This document shows, piece after piece, positions 9,134-18,403 of a stretch of DNA of 35,086 nucleotides (position 1 is its first letter; every line of letters starts with the position of its first letter). The notes beneath the pieces were generated by a model. It had not been told where the DNA came from. It worked only from the letters and a program-made list of their open reading frames with translations, and searched no databases. Position numbers and translations under genes: made by a program. Source of the DNA: Chara braunii (Eukaryota > Streptophyta > Charophyceae > Charales > Characeae); the NCBI GenBank assembly GCA_003427395.1, contig BFEA01000001.1, positions 9,463,286 through 9,498,371 on the forward strand, in the 5' to 3' direction.

Positions 9134-9237
9134 AACGCCCGGATCTTATATTCGAATAGAACGTCTGGGCCTTATATTCAAATAGAACGCCTGGGCATTA
9201 TATTCGAATCGAACGCCTGGGTGTTATAATAGTTATA
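9134..9237 (+). repeat. four 26-bp tandem repeats (AACGCCYGGG...TTATATTCGAATAG)
   Basis: AACG starts at 9134, 9160, 9186 and 9212, exactly 26 bp apart. Each unit carries AACGYCYGG plus TTATATTCRAAT. Units differ by point changes. They lie inside the TIR element, near its left end. Confidence 0.9.
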
Positions 9238-9544
9238 TGTTCCATGGGCAGAGTGCCTTGTAGAGGTAGCATACATGGGTTTGAAAGGGCGGGGAGGGGA
9301 TTATACATGGATTTTAAAGGGGGTTGAAAGGGGTTTTGTCTTCCAAGGGGCGTATTTCGGTTTGATCTTTTTGTTTTTATTTTTTATTTCCGATTTTATA
9401 AGGAATTCTGTAGTGACCCTCAGTCAAAAGAGTGTCGCATTGCAGTTCTGGACAACATATTGTTTTTACAGAATTTTTTGAATTTTTCCTTTTTTTTTGG
9501 TAATTTTGGGCCCCCACCGAAGTCGCCACCAATTTACTGAATAT

Positions 9545-9594
9545 AACGCCCGGGCGTTATAAACGGATATAATGCCCGCCTGGCAGGCATTATA
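9545..9594. repeat. palindromes AACGCCCGGGCGTT and ATAATGCC...GGCATTAT
   Basis: AACGCCCGGGCGTT (9545-9558) is a perfect 14-bp palindrome. ATAATGCC and GGCATTAT flank a 9-bp centre at 9570-9594. Imperfect versions occur in both terminal repeats. Confidence 0.85.
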
Positions 9595-10696
9595 TTCGTA
9601 TACAACACCCGGGCGTTATTTTCGGGTGAAGACGGTAGCACTGGGGCCTGTGACTGCTGTCCGGTATATCTGAGGTAGGGCCAACAAGTGTGCCCCCTAG
9701 ATGGAGCTGGAGGGTTTACACTAAGGAAGAAGAACAAGGAGGTAGGTTGGGGTAAGTCCTGTGAGCATCCACCCAAAAAAGAAACAAAAAAAGGGGTAAC
9801 TAGGGCGCAGACACGATTTCAGTCTTTTTTTTTTTTTTTTTTTTCAATCCACCACAGGCACCCCTCGAATACAACACATCCCCACCCGACACTAAAGCTA
9901 GGTTGAATACATTCACGGCTTTCCTCGGTTTGACACAATATTCCCGAAATTGTGACTGAAATCCATTTTCAAACCAAAACCCTGACAGCGCCCTTTTTTT
10001 TTTCTTTTTTTTTTCCTAGTTTTCCCCCCAAAAAAGAAGGGAGATTGATCTATAATTTCTGACATCTCTTTTTATCCCCTTTTTGTAGACGGTAATGATG
10101 CCCTCCCACCACACGTGCTTCCTATGAGGATTCTCTATTGAAAACTCTTAGGAGATCCTGGGCTAGAGGGTCCCAAAAATGGAGGTAGAATTCCACTGGG
10201 AAACCGTCTGTTTTTTTTTTGTTTTTTTTTTTGGGATACCGTCTGGCGCAGGGCTTTTCTTTGATTTAACGCAGTGAGACCGACCAAAAGGTTCCGTGGT
10301 ACAATGCAACTGGGGAAAAAAAAAAAAAAAAAAACACCACCGAAACAAGAACCCACCGATGGTGGTGGCCACACAATGCAAAACACATCGGTGGCCAACA
10401 GGCGCTGTGCTTCATTTCATTTCCGTTTCCTTCTACAAAGGGCGTCGGTGGCCAAATGACTGTTTTGTTCCCATTAGTTGCCGCTGGATCAAACAGCTGT
10501 ACGTACGAGGTACGAAGTACGTACGCGGGCAACCAATTCTGTTCCTAGACTAGTCCCCTTGCTGGGTGGGGCTGATGAAATAGAGTCGTCAACGACTCCC
10601 GAAGCAAAACAAAACCCGAAACAAAACACAGTCGTGGCCCTGGTTTTGCTTGGTCGGAGAGCCTTGCTCAGCTTGCGTGCTGCAACGAACTTTGTG

Positions 10697-10748
10697 AGGG
10701 ACGGCGGGCCCATTTCCCGGCATGCCAATAATCGTTACTCCTGAAGGG

Positions 10749-10775
<27 letters not shown>
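10697..10775 (+). repeat. degenerate tail box with A27 tract
   Basis: GGGACGGCGGGCCCATTTCC CGGC resembles GGGACGCTGGACCCGGTTTC CAGC and is followed about 30 bp later by A27 (10749-10775). It is probably an old, internally deleted tail. Confidence 0.5.
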
Positions 10776-10780
<5 letters not shown>

Positions 10781-11333
10781 GGCAAATGTTACAGAAACTA
10801 AAAATATTGAATGTATGTTGCCACTTGCTTCTACAAAATCCACTGGCCATTTTCCCCTTTTTATAAAAAAAAGGGGTCCAAAAAAAGAGCGAAGTATGAT
10901 TTCAGGCTATCATAGTTCATAGTTTTTGTTTAAAATATAATCCTGAAGCGAGCCCAACACAATTCTGGAGAAAAAAAAAAAAAAACAAAGAAGGACACGA
11001 TCAAGTAGCGCTGACCGCTGGTTCTTTGCTGTGGTTTTGATTGCCTTTTGCGTATGGTTTTCTTTTCATGGTTGGTGGAATTTGGGTCACTAAATTACGG
11101 TTGTCACGACCGTTGTGATTTAATTTAGAGTGTTTTTTTTTTTTTTTTTTTTTTTTTGGTGATGAACTTCGATTTTGATGATACGATAATTTTTGTTGAT
11201 TTTTCAGTGGTAGGGGCTGTGGAGTTGGCTGTGGAGTTGATTGTGGAATTGACTGTGGGGTGAAATCTAGTGGTGACCTCGATGTGCTTGGTCGGTGATG
11301 CCTTGCCCGCTGAGGGCCCCACCTAATTTTATA

Positions 11334-11409
11334 AGGGATGCCGGACCCGGTTCCCGGCTTTTATAAAGACTTGTATATTTTCTCAAAAAAAAAAAAAAAA
11401 AAAAAAAAA
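11334..11409 (+). repeat. partial tail box with A25 tract
   Basis: GGGATGCCGGACCCGGTTCC CGGC matches the first half of the tail, with the first stem changed from GCTGG/CCAGC to GCCGG/CCGGC, still pairing. The second half is missing. The A-tract is at 11385-11409. Confidence 0.6.
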
Positions 11410-11485
11410 GGGGGAAGGAAAAAAAAAAAATCAGCAAATGTACTGAAGAATGGGTTGGCGTACTGGACAAAACTGCAATAGGGCC

Positions 11486-11539
11486 TAGCGCAGAGGGTAC
11501 ACCCGCAAACTGTTGAAATTCATAGCCGAGTTCGAGTCC
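11486..11539 (+). promoter_or_regulatory. tRNA-like Pol III promoter: A box and B box
   Basis: The A box TAGCGCAGAGG (11486-11496) and the B box GTTCGAGTCC (11530-11539) match the consensus forms. Their start-to-start spacing of 44 bp is that of a tRNA gene. The flanks do not form an acceptor stem, so this is a tRNA-derived head and not a functional tRNA. Confidence 0.7.
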
Positions 11540-11715
11540 AGATACAATCAGATGACCATAATCATCATAATTAGATTGTACTGAATTACCTGGGACGGGT
11601 CAGTTCAATGATGATCTTTCTTTTTTTTTTTGGACTTTTTTTCGAGTATGGTGATATCTCCAAGGCCGCCAACCTTTAAAAAAAAAGAAAAAAACCCTGC
11701 AATAGTAGTTGTTCA

Positions 11716-11836
11716 GGCGCTGGACTCGCTTTTCCAGCAGGTGATGCGCCCCACCAATGGATGGAGTTTCCCTTGGGGGATAGCAACCATTGCTCTTATC
11801 AACACCTCTAGCACCCGCAAAGGATGTTAAAAAGAA
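11716..11836 (+). repeat. degenerate tail box and hairpin remnant
   Basis: GCGCTGGACTCGCTTTTCCA GCAGGTGATGCGCCCCACCA, then ATGGATGGAG and TTGCTCTTATCAA, in the same order as at 7576-7677. The stem has lost much of its pairing. Confidence 0.7.
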
Positions 11837-12284
11837 GAAAAGGAGAGGGGGGGAGGGGCGGGGGGGAAATGTGGTGGACATGAAAGGATACCATTTGCTT
11901 TTCAATGATTGGTAGAGTATGGACGTTTTGTTTCCTGCGCGAACAACATAAGATTTTTATAAATCCCTTTCCAGCTTCACCTAACTCTTTAATAGACCTA
12001 TGAATCATGGCGCCTGACTCCCCTACTCTCAAGATGTGCAAAATGAGACTGAATCTTTCGCTAGAACATGGGAAGATACAGCGCCATGATTTTGCCTTTT
12101 GTGCATGTCGCGAGTAGCGAGGCCCATGGTTTGGACAGGCTGAGGGGCTAGGCAAGCAGTGGAAAGCAGGCAGCATCCAGTTACAAAATGTTGAAGAGAC
12201 AGATTCACTGTCACTGTTCCTCTTATAATGATGTGGAGTAGGGGGGCGCCAGAGAGAAATGATGAGAGTGGGTGGCGAGAGGGA
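11837..12284. other. unassigned stretch
   Basis: There is no homology that I recognise. A 214-codon reverse-strand frame runs across 11808-12452, into the neighbouring TIR element. It has no domain signature and is most likely chance. Confidence 0.5.
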
Positions 12285-12697
12285 GGGCCTTGCCACACCA
12301 CTGTCGAAAGGCGAAAAAAATCGACGGCTGTCAGAATAAATTCCACAGCCTCCCTTCGACAGTTTGGCCCCCTTTAGCCACACAGCACTGTAGAGTGGAC
12401 ACACTTGTGACTGCAAGATGGAAAAAGACGAACGCACCTGAGGGTACCACAAACATTAGTCCATCCCGAACTCACTCCCGCTCACCAAATTTCGAAGGGA
12501 AGTCGACGGCGCAGCCGAGGACTGTCGAAAGCATCAGAGTAGCAGGCTGGGTGGGGATTCAACGACTTTCGACAGGAGGTGTCGAGAAGCATTCTCCGAC
12601 TACTTGCGAGTTTTCTTCCCGTCTCCAATTTCGACAGCCTGTGTGGCGAAGAGAAACTATTGAAAGTCGCGTTTTCGACAGTGGTGTGGCGAGGCCC
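12285..12697. mobile_element. GGGCCTCG-type TIR element, 413 bp (Harbinger-like MITE)
   Basis: The left end GGGCCTTGCCACACCACTGT CGAAA and the reverse complement of the right end (GGGCCTCGCCACACCACTGT CGAAA) agree over 25 bp with one mismatch. The flanking trinucleotide GGA occurs on both sides (12282-12284, 12698-12700), a plausible 3-bp target duplication. The interior has several TCGACAG/TCGAAA motifs in both orientations and no transposase. The first bases match the ends of the 31562-33306 transposon. Confidence 0.75.
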
Positions 12698-12774
12698 GGA
12701 GTCTCGTAAGGAATGGGGCCCTCTGTAGACTATCTGGATAACCTAATGGCCGACTTCAGGAGGTGCCTGTCATA

Positions 12775-12891
12775 GGGCCTCGCCACACCACTCTCGAAAT
12801 GTGAAAAAGACAAAACTCCGGGGAGTGCATCTGGCCGTGTTCTCACAGGAAGTTCATTCTCATTTTGCCCGAGAGTGGTGTGGTGATGCAG
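12775..12891. mobile_element. short GGGCCTCG-type TIR element, 117 bp
   Basis: The left end GGGCCTCGCCACACCACTCT CGAAATG is matched by the reverse complement of the right end, CTGCATCACCACACCACTCT CGGGCAAAATG. The flanks are ATA on both sides (12772-12774, 12892-12894). The element is closely related to 12285-12697 but much shorter, so it is probably an internal-deletion member. Confidence 0.65.
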
Positions 12892-12928
12892 ATAGTTTGG
12901 CTTCCAACCTCTTTTTACATATATACTT

Positions 12929-13210
12929 TCAAACAGAGCTGCCGACGGTAAACCGTAGGTAGAGGAGGGAGGGAGAAGAGGACAACAAACTGTTTCGGCG
13001 GAGTTTCACCGACTCATCAGGAGGCTGAACCCTCAACAGTCTGCAGAATCCCCTAACTGATTACACTGTAAGTGATAATCGACCTTATATATATATGGAT
13101 TCAGCCTCCTGATGAGATGGTGAAACTCCGACGAGACAGTCTGTCATAGCCCCTCGTTTGTTGTCCTCTTCTCCCTCTCTGCCAACGGTTTACCGGGCAG
13201 CTCTGTTTGA
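12929..13210. mobile_element. foldback element with ~100-bp inverted arms
   Basis: TCAAACAGAGCTGCC starts the left arm, and its complement GGCAGCTCTGTTTGA ends the right arm. Further inside, GGGAGAAGAGGACAACAAAC, GGAGTTTCACC and CTCATCAGGAGGCTGAA occur on the left and their complements on the right. The arms span about 12929-13036 and 13100-13210, around a 60-bp AT-rich centre. The right arm has an extra ~14 bp. No coding capacity and no clear target duplication are visible. Confidence 0.8.
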
Positions 13211-14016
13211 TGATAGAGGCCGAGTAGACCAACACGGGTGTGAGTGTGAGCGTGAGTGGGTTGTGTGTGGTGCGTTGACCATAGCCACTGCTGCTACGCG
13301 ATTGGGGGTGGGGGGATGTAGATGGGAGGCGCAGCTACTGGCAAAATGCTCGGTCTTTGCACGTTAGCCAGCCCCCCCCACCGGCGGCCCCACTGTACGC
13401 CCCGACCACCGCCGATTAGGGCGGGGCCGCGGGGGGCAACATGCATCCCCTTAATTGTGAGAGATAGCTGTGCCCCATTTAAACCGCCACTATCACCCCT
13501 TTACATGGTAAACCCCTGATTCAAAGTTTAAACACCAGTCTTCCGAGCCAGTTTTTCCCCGGGCTCCAAATGCCCTGCTCACCACAAAAAAAAAAAGAAC
13601 CGGCATGGGCCTCCTTTTGGGTAGTCCCGCCACGCCCCGCCAGCCATTTTCCTCCCATAGGCCAACCCTCGAGAGTCGAAACTTGTGGCTGCCTGCATGC
13701 TGCATCAGATAAAAATGGCTTGGAAACATACTGGTGATTCAAGGACTAGAATCTCCTGTATACCCAGTCCCAGCGTTCACCCAGACCCTGTCCAACATGA
13801 GGCAATACCCTGCTTTTCCCATACGCAAAATTATACATGCACCCGGTCCCGTAGGGCCTGGGTGAAGGAGCTGCAAAGTATGCTCGTGCCCAGAATCCAG
13901 GAAGGCAAAATTGGGTATGCGCATAATATGCCTGGGGTCTGTTTTTCAAAAAAAAAAAAAAAAAAAAAAAAAAAGCCTGGGTATGTACATACTGTGGTTG
14001 GGTATAACCGAAGTTT
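13211..14016. other. unassigned stretch
   Basis: There is no recognisable gene. A26 lies at about 13949-13974. The surrounding frames are short and lack domain motifs. Confidence 0.5.
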
Positions 14017-14104
14017 GGTGGTACCAACGTCGCCCCACAGTTGGGCGCTGGGACTGACTGGGTGGTACCAACATCGGCCCACAGTTGGGCGCTGGGCCGT
14101 GGGC
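14017..14104 (+). repeat. two 44-bp tandem repeats plus a third partial
   Basis: GGTGGTACCAAC...CCCACAGTTGGGCGCTGGG occurs at 14017 and 14061. A third GTTGGGCGCTGGGACTGGG lies at about 14151. I do not recognise the unit. Confidence 0.75.
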
Positions 14105-14230
14105 ATCATAGGCATAATTTCCGCACAGCATTTCTCGGGCATAGACCCAAGTTGGGCGCTGGGACTGGGTGCGAACGGAATTCCCATCTTTGAACAGGGT
14201 ACAGACGCAAAAGCTCCCCAATTTTCTAGG

Positions 14231-14290
14231 GGGATGCTGGGCCCATTTCCGAGCACCTGCTGCTCCCCCCCCCCCCCCCCCCCCCCCCCC
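14231..14290 (+). repeat. degenerate tail box running into a C-tract
   Basis: GGGGATGCTGGGCCCATTTC then GAGCACCTGCTGCTCC is a damaged tail copy. Its CTCCCC part has expanded into a run of about 25 C. Confidence 0.55.
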
Positions 14291-14343
14291 GCACAAATAG
14301 ATTGGGGGTTCTTTTTTCTTTTTTCTTTTTTTTGATTTCAATT

Positions 14344-14397
14344 GCTCCTTTCTATTGGTGTGGAGCTGCACCTGCTGGAAACCAGGCCCAGCGTCCC
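14344..14397 (-). repeat. tail box, reverse strand
   Basis: The reverse complement reads GGGACGCTGGGCCTGGTTTC CAGCAGGTGCAGCTCC, then ACCAATAGA...GGAGC. It is followed (toward lower coordinates) by an A-rich run, the T-rich stretch at 14311-14340 on the given strand. It faces the tail copy at 14231. Confidence 0.8.
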
Positions 14398-14734
14398 TTC
14401 CAATGAGTAAATCATCAGGTAACTACTCAAATTTTAGTAACTCTCTGCGCTATCAGCAAAAAATGGGACCTCTTCACCCTTTTTTTCTTTTTCTTTTTTT
14501 TTTAAACCCTACCAATGTTACCCTGAAGCGCCTGAAATGAGTTAGCATCCAGTCCCACCACCCACTGTGCCCAGACTTGTAACAACCAATTCTGAGGATC
14601 AAAAAGTTCCACAATTAGCTCAACAGCTGAAGACTAGCCCCTAAATAATTGACAACATAACTTGAGCAAGCCTATCCTTTTGGCAACAACCTTTGATTCT
14701 ATCGATAACATTTCATGGAGGTCTGCCACCCCTC

Positions 14735-14793
14735 AGTGAAGTTTCAAAGACCTCTCTGTTCGATGATGTTCAATCACTCTATGACGATTCCAT

Positions 14794-14835
<42 letters not shown>

Positions 14836-15440
14836 CCCCCCCTACACACACACAACATTCTCTCTCTGATCCAAGGAACTCTCCAATCCCTTCTCCTCCC
14901 GTGCCGGTTACGAGTTTTTTCAAGAGTGTTGTCTTCGCCATCCTTCTGATCACTGCCTTTCATGTCGTTGGAATCTTTAAAATGCACGCTCCTGTCTTCA
15001 CTTCTCTTCTTATCGCAGTGAACTGTATCGCCCAGTCCTGCATTATCATCTTCCCTTTCTTCATCCCCCGTCTTCTGATTCCAATGATTCATATCACCAC
15101 TGTCCTCTTCATCATCATCATCATCGTTTTGAGGTGATTCCACTGATTCCAAGCATTCACTATCACCGTCATTATCGCCATCCCCAGTCTTCGGATCCCA
15201 ACGATTCATATCACCATTATCGTCATCCAAATCATTAACATCATCATTATTCCAATCATCATCCACATTATCCTGATTATCCCCCCCTGAACTGTGAATA
15301 TCCTCCCGTCTGTTCCTGAGATCCGAGTCATTGGCTTTCAATACCTTATCATCACCTCCTTGAGGCTGATGGCACTGGCCTATCACACAGACCCATCCTA
15401 GTTCAGACCCACAGTTCATGCACCGCACGTTAAACTCCAT
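14735..15440 (-). CDS. acidic low-complexity reverse-strand ORF (235 aa), doubtful
   Basis: Read on the reverse strand from ATG at 15440, the N-terminus is MEFNVRCMNCGSELGWVCVI, with Cys pairs that could bind zinc. A long Asp/Asn-rich region follows (DDDWNNDDVNDLDDDNGDM) with two related blocks, NRWDPKTGDG and NHWNQKTGDE. The end runs into the CT microsatellite (ERERERER), so the last third is not trustworthy. Acidic runs of this kind arise easily from GAT repeats. It could be an exon remnant of a host gene or chance. Confidence 0.3.
14795..14834. repeat. (CT)n microsatellite
   Basis: A run of about 20 CT units is followed by C9 and a short CA run. Confidence 0.95.
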
Positions 15441-15600
15441 TGGAATCCTGCTGCCACCCTTTCTTCCAAATATCCTTAATCTGCCAGAGCTCCTGGCTTT
15501 TCTGAAGAATCGTTCCTGAGGACTCTTCCTTGTTGTCGCTGACTCTCACGATCGTTCTTGCAGCCGCCGAGAGATTTTGACAGATCTGGCGCTCGTCCAT
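15430..15600 (-). CDS. small reverse-strand ORF (56 aa), doubtful
   Basis: From ATG at 15598-15600 the frame reads MDERQICQNLSAAARTIVRV and ends ...WKKGWQQDSNGV at TAA 15430-15432. It overlaps the first codons of the acidic ORF in another frame, so the two might be parts of one broken gene. However, the start lies within a segment (TCTGGCGC...GGGTGAAGAGG) that resembles the 3' UTR box of the forward-strand element, which weakens the case. Confidence 0.25.
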   Translation of the reverse strand: MDERQICQNLSAAARTIVRVSDNKEESSGTILQKSQELWQIKDIWKKGWQQDSNGV

Positions 15601-15808
15601 ACGGGTGAAGAGGCAGCTGTTTCAACACTTGATCAGGGAGACCATGGAAAATTCCCTACAGATGTTTTATGAAAAGTTTCATATTCAAAGTGTATACGGG
15701 ACGCTGGACCCGTTTTCCAGCAGGTGAAGCTCCCCACCAATAGATGGAGCCGCAATCCGGGTATTAGAGGTGTCTGCTCTTATCAGCACCTCTAACACTG
15801 CGTGAGAC

Positions 15809-15890
<82 letters not shown>
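15587..15890 (+). mobile_element. SINE/LINE 3' end with hairpin and A79 tail
   Basis: The order is the box TCTGGCGCTCGTCCATACGG GTGAAGAGG, the tail GGGACGCTGGACCCGTTTTC...GATGGAGC (15698-15750), the hairpin (15761-15798) and a pure A79 tract (15812-15890). The uninterrupted A-tract suggests a recent insertion. The 5' limit of the element is uncertain. Confidence 0.75.
15761..15798 (+). other. tail hairpin, loop CTCTTAT
   Basis: TTAGAGGTG pairs perfectly with CACCTCTAA, then a bulged T, CTG/CAG and the loop CTCTTAT. The stem differs from that at 7638-7677 but pairing is kept. Confidence 0.85.
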
Positions 15891-15893
<3 letters not shown>

Positions 15894-16810
15894 CAATCTT
15901 GAAAATGAGTAGATGAGGAGGGGGGTGTAATTAAGCCCTTCAGGGGCACAACTTCTGAATCTGAAAGTAACGGGCCAAGGAGAGTGTGCGAGGGGGCTGT
16001 GGTAAGCCTGACAGAAAAGAGAGCGGCCGGGAGAGAAGCCGGAGGGTGTGAAAGGAAAAAAGGAAAGAGGACCTGGGTTGGGGATGGGGCCCCCATTGAT
16101 TCAGCACCTCGGTTTTTCCATGCTGGCCAAGAAAAGCGACTTGTTGCGGAAGCCCCGGAATTACACCCCTCCGGACCTAGCCGGAGGGCGCTACGAAATG
16201 GGAGAACTCAGTGCGAGAAAGGAAAGATTCTTCTAGATCGGAAAAGCTCAGGGTGTGAAAAATCAAAGATGAAACGAAAGTAAAGCAGCTATCGATGAAC
16301 CTAGGCACCGGTATCTACTAGAGTATGAATCTAAATCTACCCTAGGGGTGAACACCGCCGCCAGCTGTCTGCCCTATCCTTGAAAGGCAAGCTCTCGTCT
16401 TAGCTGTCCTACAGAAAAGGCAAGTGCGGAGAAGGTAAGTACGTGTGGTTAGTATGGAAGCTCTTGGAACGGCCCAACTGTGACGCAAGAGGTGCGAAAT
16501 GTCTCCAAACAGTGAAAGGAGAACTTGTTGTTAGGTACAGTACCGAAAGATACTCCCCTTGAGCCGCAGAAGAACACTCAAATCTTCATGGTTGTTAGGT
16601 ACAGTCTCCAAACTTTAAGATTCTCCCATGCGAAATCTAGAGCTTGGTACTCCAGCCAACCATATCCAAGCCCAGATTATCGTTCACGTTTCCGTTCGGA
16701 TTCACGCCCTTCTCCCCCCGTGAACGTAGAGGCAAAGTCTCCTGTTGATTTAGATCTCCCGAACTAGAAATCCAGGTATCCTAGATCTAATAAAAACTAA
16801 GGAATTCAGC
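15891..16810. other. unassigned stretch
   Basis: A 99-codon frame at 15984-16283, rich in Lys, Arg and Gly, has no recognisable motif. GTTGTTAGGTACAGT occurs twice (about 16527 and 16590). No Pol III boxes were found upstream of the 16811 element. Confidence 0.5.
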
Positions 16811-17179
16811 TTGAGTAGCCGCGGGGGACCTGATGGGGGGAGGATGGGGAAGGTAGAATGGAAAGGGGAACATCTAGAATTAGGGGTGGACCAGGAATTA
16901 GGGGTGGACCAGGGGAGGACGGAGATAGTAAGAGACTACAGACTGATATTTTATGAATGGACCAAAGTTGATGCGGCTATCCCCCTAAAACCCCCGGATG
17001 AATTCCCTGACTTTCTCCCCCCCCCCTCACACTGTCTGGTAGACATGCGGTGTATTGCAGCAGACATCTGGCGCCGCGTACAAGGTGAAGAGGTTCCCCG
17101 ACACCCTGCTCAGTCCAGTCCCCTGGTCTCCAGGGCAATCAATGCCGGCAGGAATCATCCTCAATTGTGTTTCTCCTGA
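16811..17179 (+). CDS. ORF2 C-terminal peptide copy (DYR-W peptide)
   Basis: The frame is open for 122 codons, with the natural ATG candidate at about 16844 (MGKVEWKGEHLE). It contains RDYRLIFYEWTKVDAAIPLK and FPDFLPPP, clearly related to LINE-2 residues at 8324-8515. It also has an in-frame duplication LELGVDQELGVDQ. It is intact here while the rest of ORF2 is absent. Confidence 0.55.
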   Translation: MSSRGGPDGGRMGKVEWKGEHLELGVDQELGVDQGRTEIVRDYRLIFYEWTKVDAAIPLKPPDEFPDFLPPPSHCLVDMRCIAADIWRRVQGEEVPRHPAQSSPLVSRAINAGRNHPQLCFS

Positions 17180-17266
17180 TGATCATCAAGCCCAGTCTGT
17201 ACATGGGACGCTGGACCCGTTTTCCAGCAGGTGCTGCTCCCCACCAATAGACGGAGCCTCCCCCCA

Positions 17267-17306
17267 GGTGTTAGTGATGTCTGCTCTTATCAGCATCACT
17301 AACACC
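17267..17306 (+). other. tail hairpin with 13-bp perfect outer stem
   Basis: GGTGTTAGTGATG pairs with CATCACTAACACC without mismatch, then a bulged T, CTG/CAG and the loop CTCTTAT. It is the same size as 7638-7677, with several paired substitutions. Confidence 0.9.
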
Positions 17307-17326
17307 GCTAGGGGTGTGTTTCACCC

Positions 17327-17362
<36 letters not shown>

Positions 17363-17372
17363 AGAAGAAGAA

Positions 17373-17564
17373 GATCTATGAACTTCTACGGCCAGATAAT
17401 ATTCGTCTGGAACAGCAACACAGGGTCTTCTGATTGTGGTAGTGTTCAATACGATCAGATCACCTGGACTATAATTCCAGGTACCGTAGATCTATAAACT
17501 TCTACGGCCAGATAGTAGTCTCTCCACTTCGGCTGGAACAGCAACACAAGGTCTTCTGAATGTG
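17373..17564 (+). repeat. direct repeat, period 116 bp
   Basis: GATCTATGAACTTCTACGGC CAGATA and GATCTATAAACTTCTACGGC CAGATA begin at 17373 and 17489. Both copies continue with CTGGAACAGCAACACARGGT CTTCTGA. Function unknown. Confidence 0.8.
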
Positions 17565-18081
17565 TCTGTGTCCATGCTTCAATAAATCCCTCCATCTCCA
17601 GCCCAAAAAGGTAGTAGGCCGTGTTCCATAAGAAGGGCGCTTCATGCCAGCGCTCTTCGACTCAGCTTGTTCGGCTTGTTCTTCATGTTCGACAGTCCTT
17701 TCTTCACAACAGCTCCTTTCACCCTACAGCAACCACCCATTCGCTCCCATCCCACGGACAAGTTCTGCCACTGTTGCTCTACCTCAAGTTGAGGCTGGCC
17801 GCTTAATGACATGCCTCCCCCCTGCTGCGCGCGCCGGGGTATAGCGTCTGAACTCCGCGTATGACGAAAACCCTAATCGTTCTAATGCATGCGTCGCAAG
17901 GCTTGAGCGCTATGGTGCCGGCCCCCACTTCGTCCTTTCCCCTTTTTTTGAGTGGAAGTTTTCGACTTGGAACTCTATTTATTTTATTATTTTTTTTTAA
18001 AAGAAAGCTCCGATGGGGTTCTTAATTAATGAACCAGAAAAGTCCAAAAAAGGGTATCCTCATCTAATTTGACTCTCACTC
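17565..18081. other. unassigned stretch
   Basis: No gene or repeat was recognised. Short AT-rich runs occur at 17960-18000. Confidence 0.5.
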
Positions 18082-18119
18082 TTTTTTTTTTTTTTTCCCT
18101 AGAAAACCCGTGACAACGG

Positions 18120-18151
18120 ATAAGAGTGATGGTAAGAGCATACACTCCTAT
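18120..18151 (-). other. tail hairpin, loop CTCTTAC
   Basis: On the reverse strand ATAGGAGTGTATG and CATCACTCTTAT pair with a few mismatches around CTCTTAC. It is an older, partly decayed copy. Confidence 0.65.
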
Positions 18152-18403
18152 CTGTCTTGCAGGGGCTCCAGTCTATTGGTGGGGAGAAGCACCTGCTGGA
18201 AAGCGGGTCCAGCGTCCCTTTTCATATATCATTGAATATCGAAGAGAACCACATTGCTGATAATGCTAATTCTAGCTTGGGGCAGCCTCTTCAGCCATTA
18301 GTCTGACCGCCTCATAAGAGTGATATATCTAGCATCCCACTTCAAAGAACCCCAAGGACTAAATAGCTGTGATTATTATCCTCCTTCTCCCCCCCCCCCC
18401 AAA

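Larger units (their letters stand above)
9020..9637. mobile_element. TIR element with palindrome arrays (MITE-like, ~618 bp)
   Basis: The left end CTACCGTCTTCACGCGAAAA then TAACGCTCGGGCGTTATA matches the reverse complement of the right end (CTACCGTCTTCACCCGAAAA, TAACGCCCGGGTGTTGTATA). The terminal repeat is thus about 40 bp with a few changes. Both ends show TA at the boundary (9020-9021, 9636-9637), compatible with a TA target duplication as in Tc1/mariner-type elements, although TA may be part of the end. No transposase frame is present. A short AT-rich frame at 9275-9481 looks like chance. Confidence 0.7.
9638..11480. other. non-coding stretch with A/T tracts
   Basis: No real gene is seen. 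Pure T or A runs lie at about 9823-9844, 10209-10232, 10317-10334, 10749-10775, 10970-10985, 11131-11157 and 11385-11409. They look like tails of old retro-insertions in both orientations. Two tail-box remnants are listed separately. 10355-10460 contains two short repeats of a CCACCGATGG/ATCGGTGGCC type. Confidence 0.6.
11486..11836 (+). mobile_element. tRNA-headed SINE with LINE-type tail
   Basis: A tRNA-like internal Pol III promoter lies at 11486-11539. A body of about 175 bp follows, including T- and A-runs. Then comes a degenerate tail (GGCGCTGGACTCG...CCACCAATGGATGGAG, 11716-11767) and the remnant hairpin around CTCTTAT (11793-11799), ending in an A-rich stretch. This is the classic layout of a SINE that uses the 3' tail of a partner LINE. 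Confidence 0.6.
16811..17360 (+). mobile_element. short element: ORF2 C-terminal peptide plus tail and A-tract
   Basis: The layout matches the last 550 bp of LINE-2: the peptide region starting GGxxGG.MGKVEW, the box ATCTGGCGCCGCGTACAAGG TGAAGAGG, the tail GGGACGCTGGACCCGTTTTC...GACGGAGC (17205-17257), the hairpin (17267-17306), a second small hairpin GGGGTG-TGTTT-CACCCC (17311-17327) and A33 (17328-17360). It is either a severely 5'-truncated LINE or a SINE-like derivative. Confidence 0.75.

Noticed and set aside
8860-9240. CRISPR-like array at the 26-bp repeats
   Set aside because: The units are head to tail without unique spacers, lie inside a TIR element, and the DNA is eukaryotic.
12105-12125. 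GCGAGGCCC resembling the end of a GGGCCTCG-type element
   Set aside because: There is no matching opposite end nearby, and the following bases do not fit the CCACACC pattern.
11808-12452. A 214-codon reverse-strand frame
   Set aside because: There is no motif, it crosses the boundary of a TIR element, and its composition looks random.
15984-16283. A 99-codon basic frame
   Set aside because: No recognisable domain or conservation was seen. It is left within the unassigned stretch.
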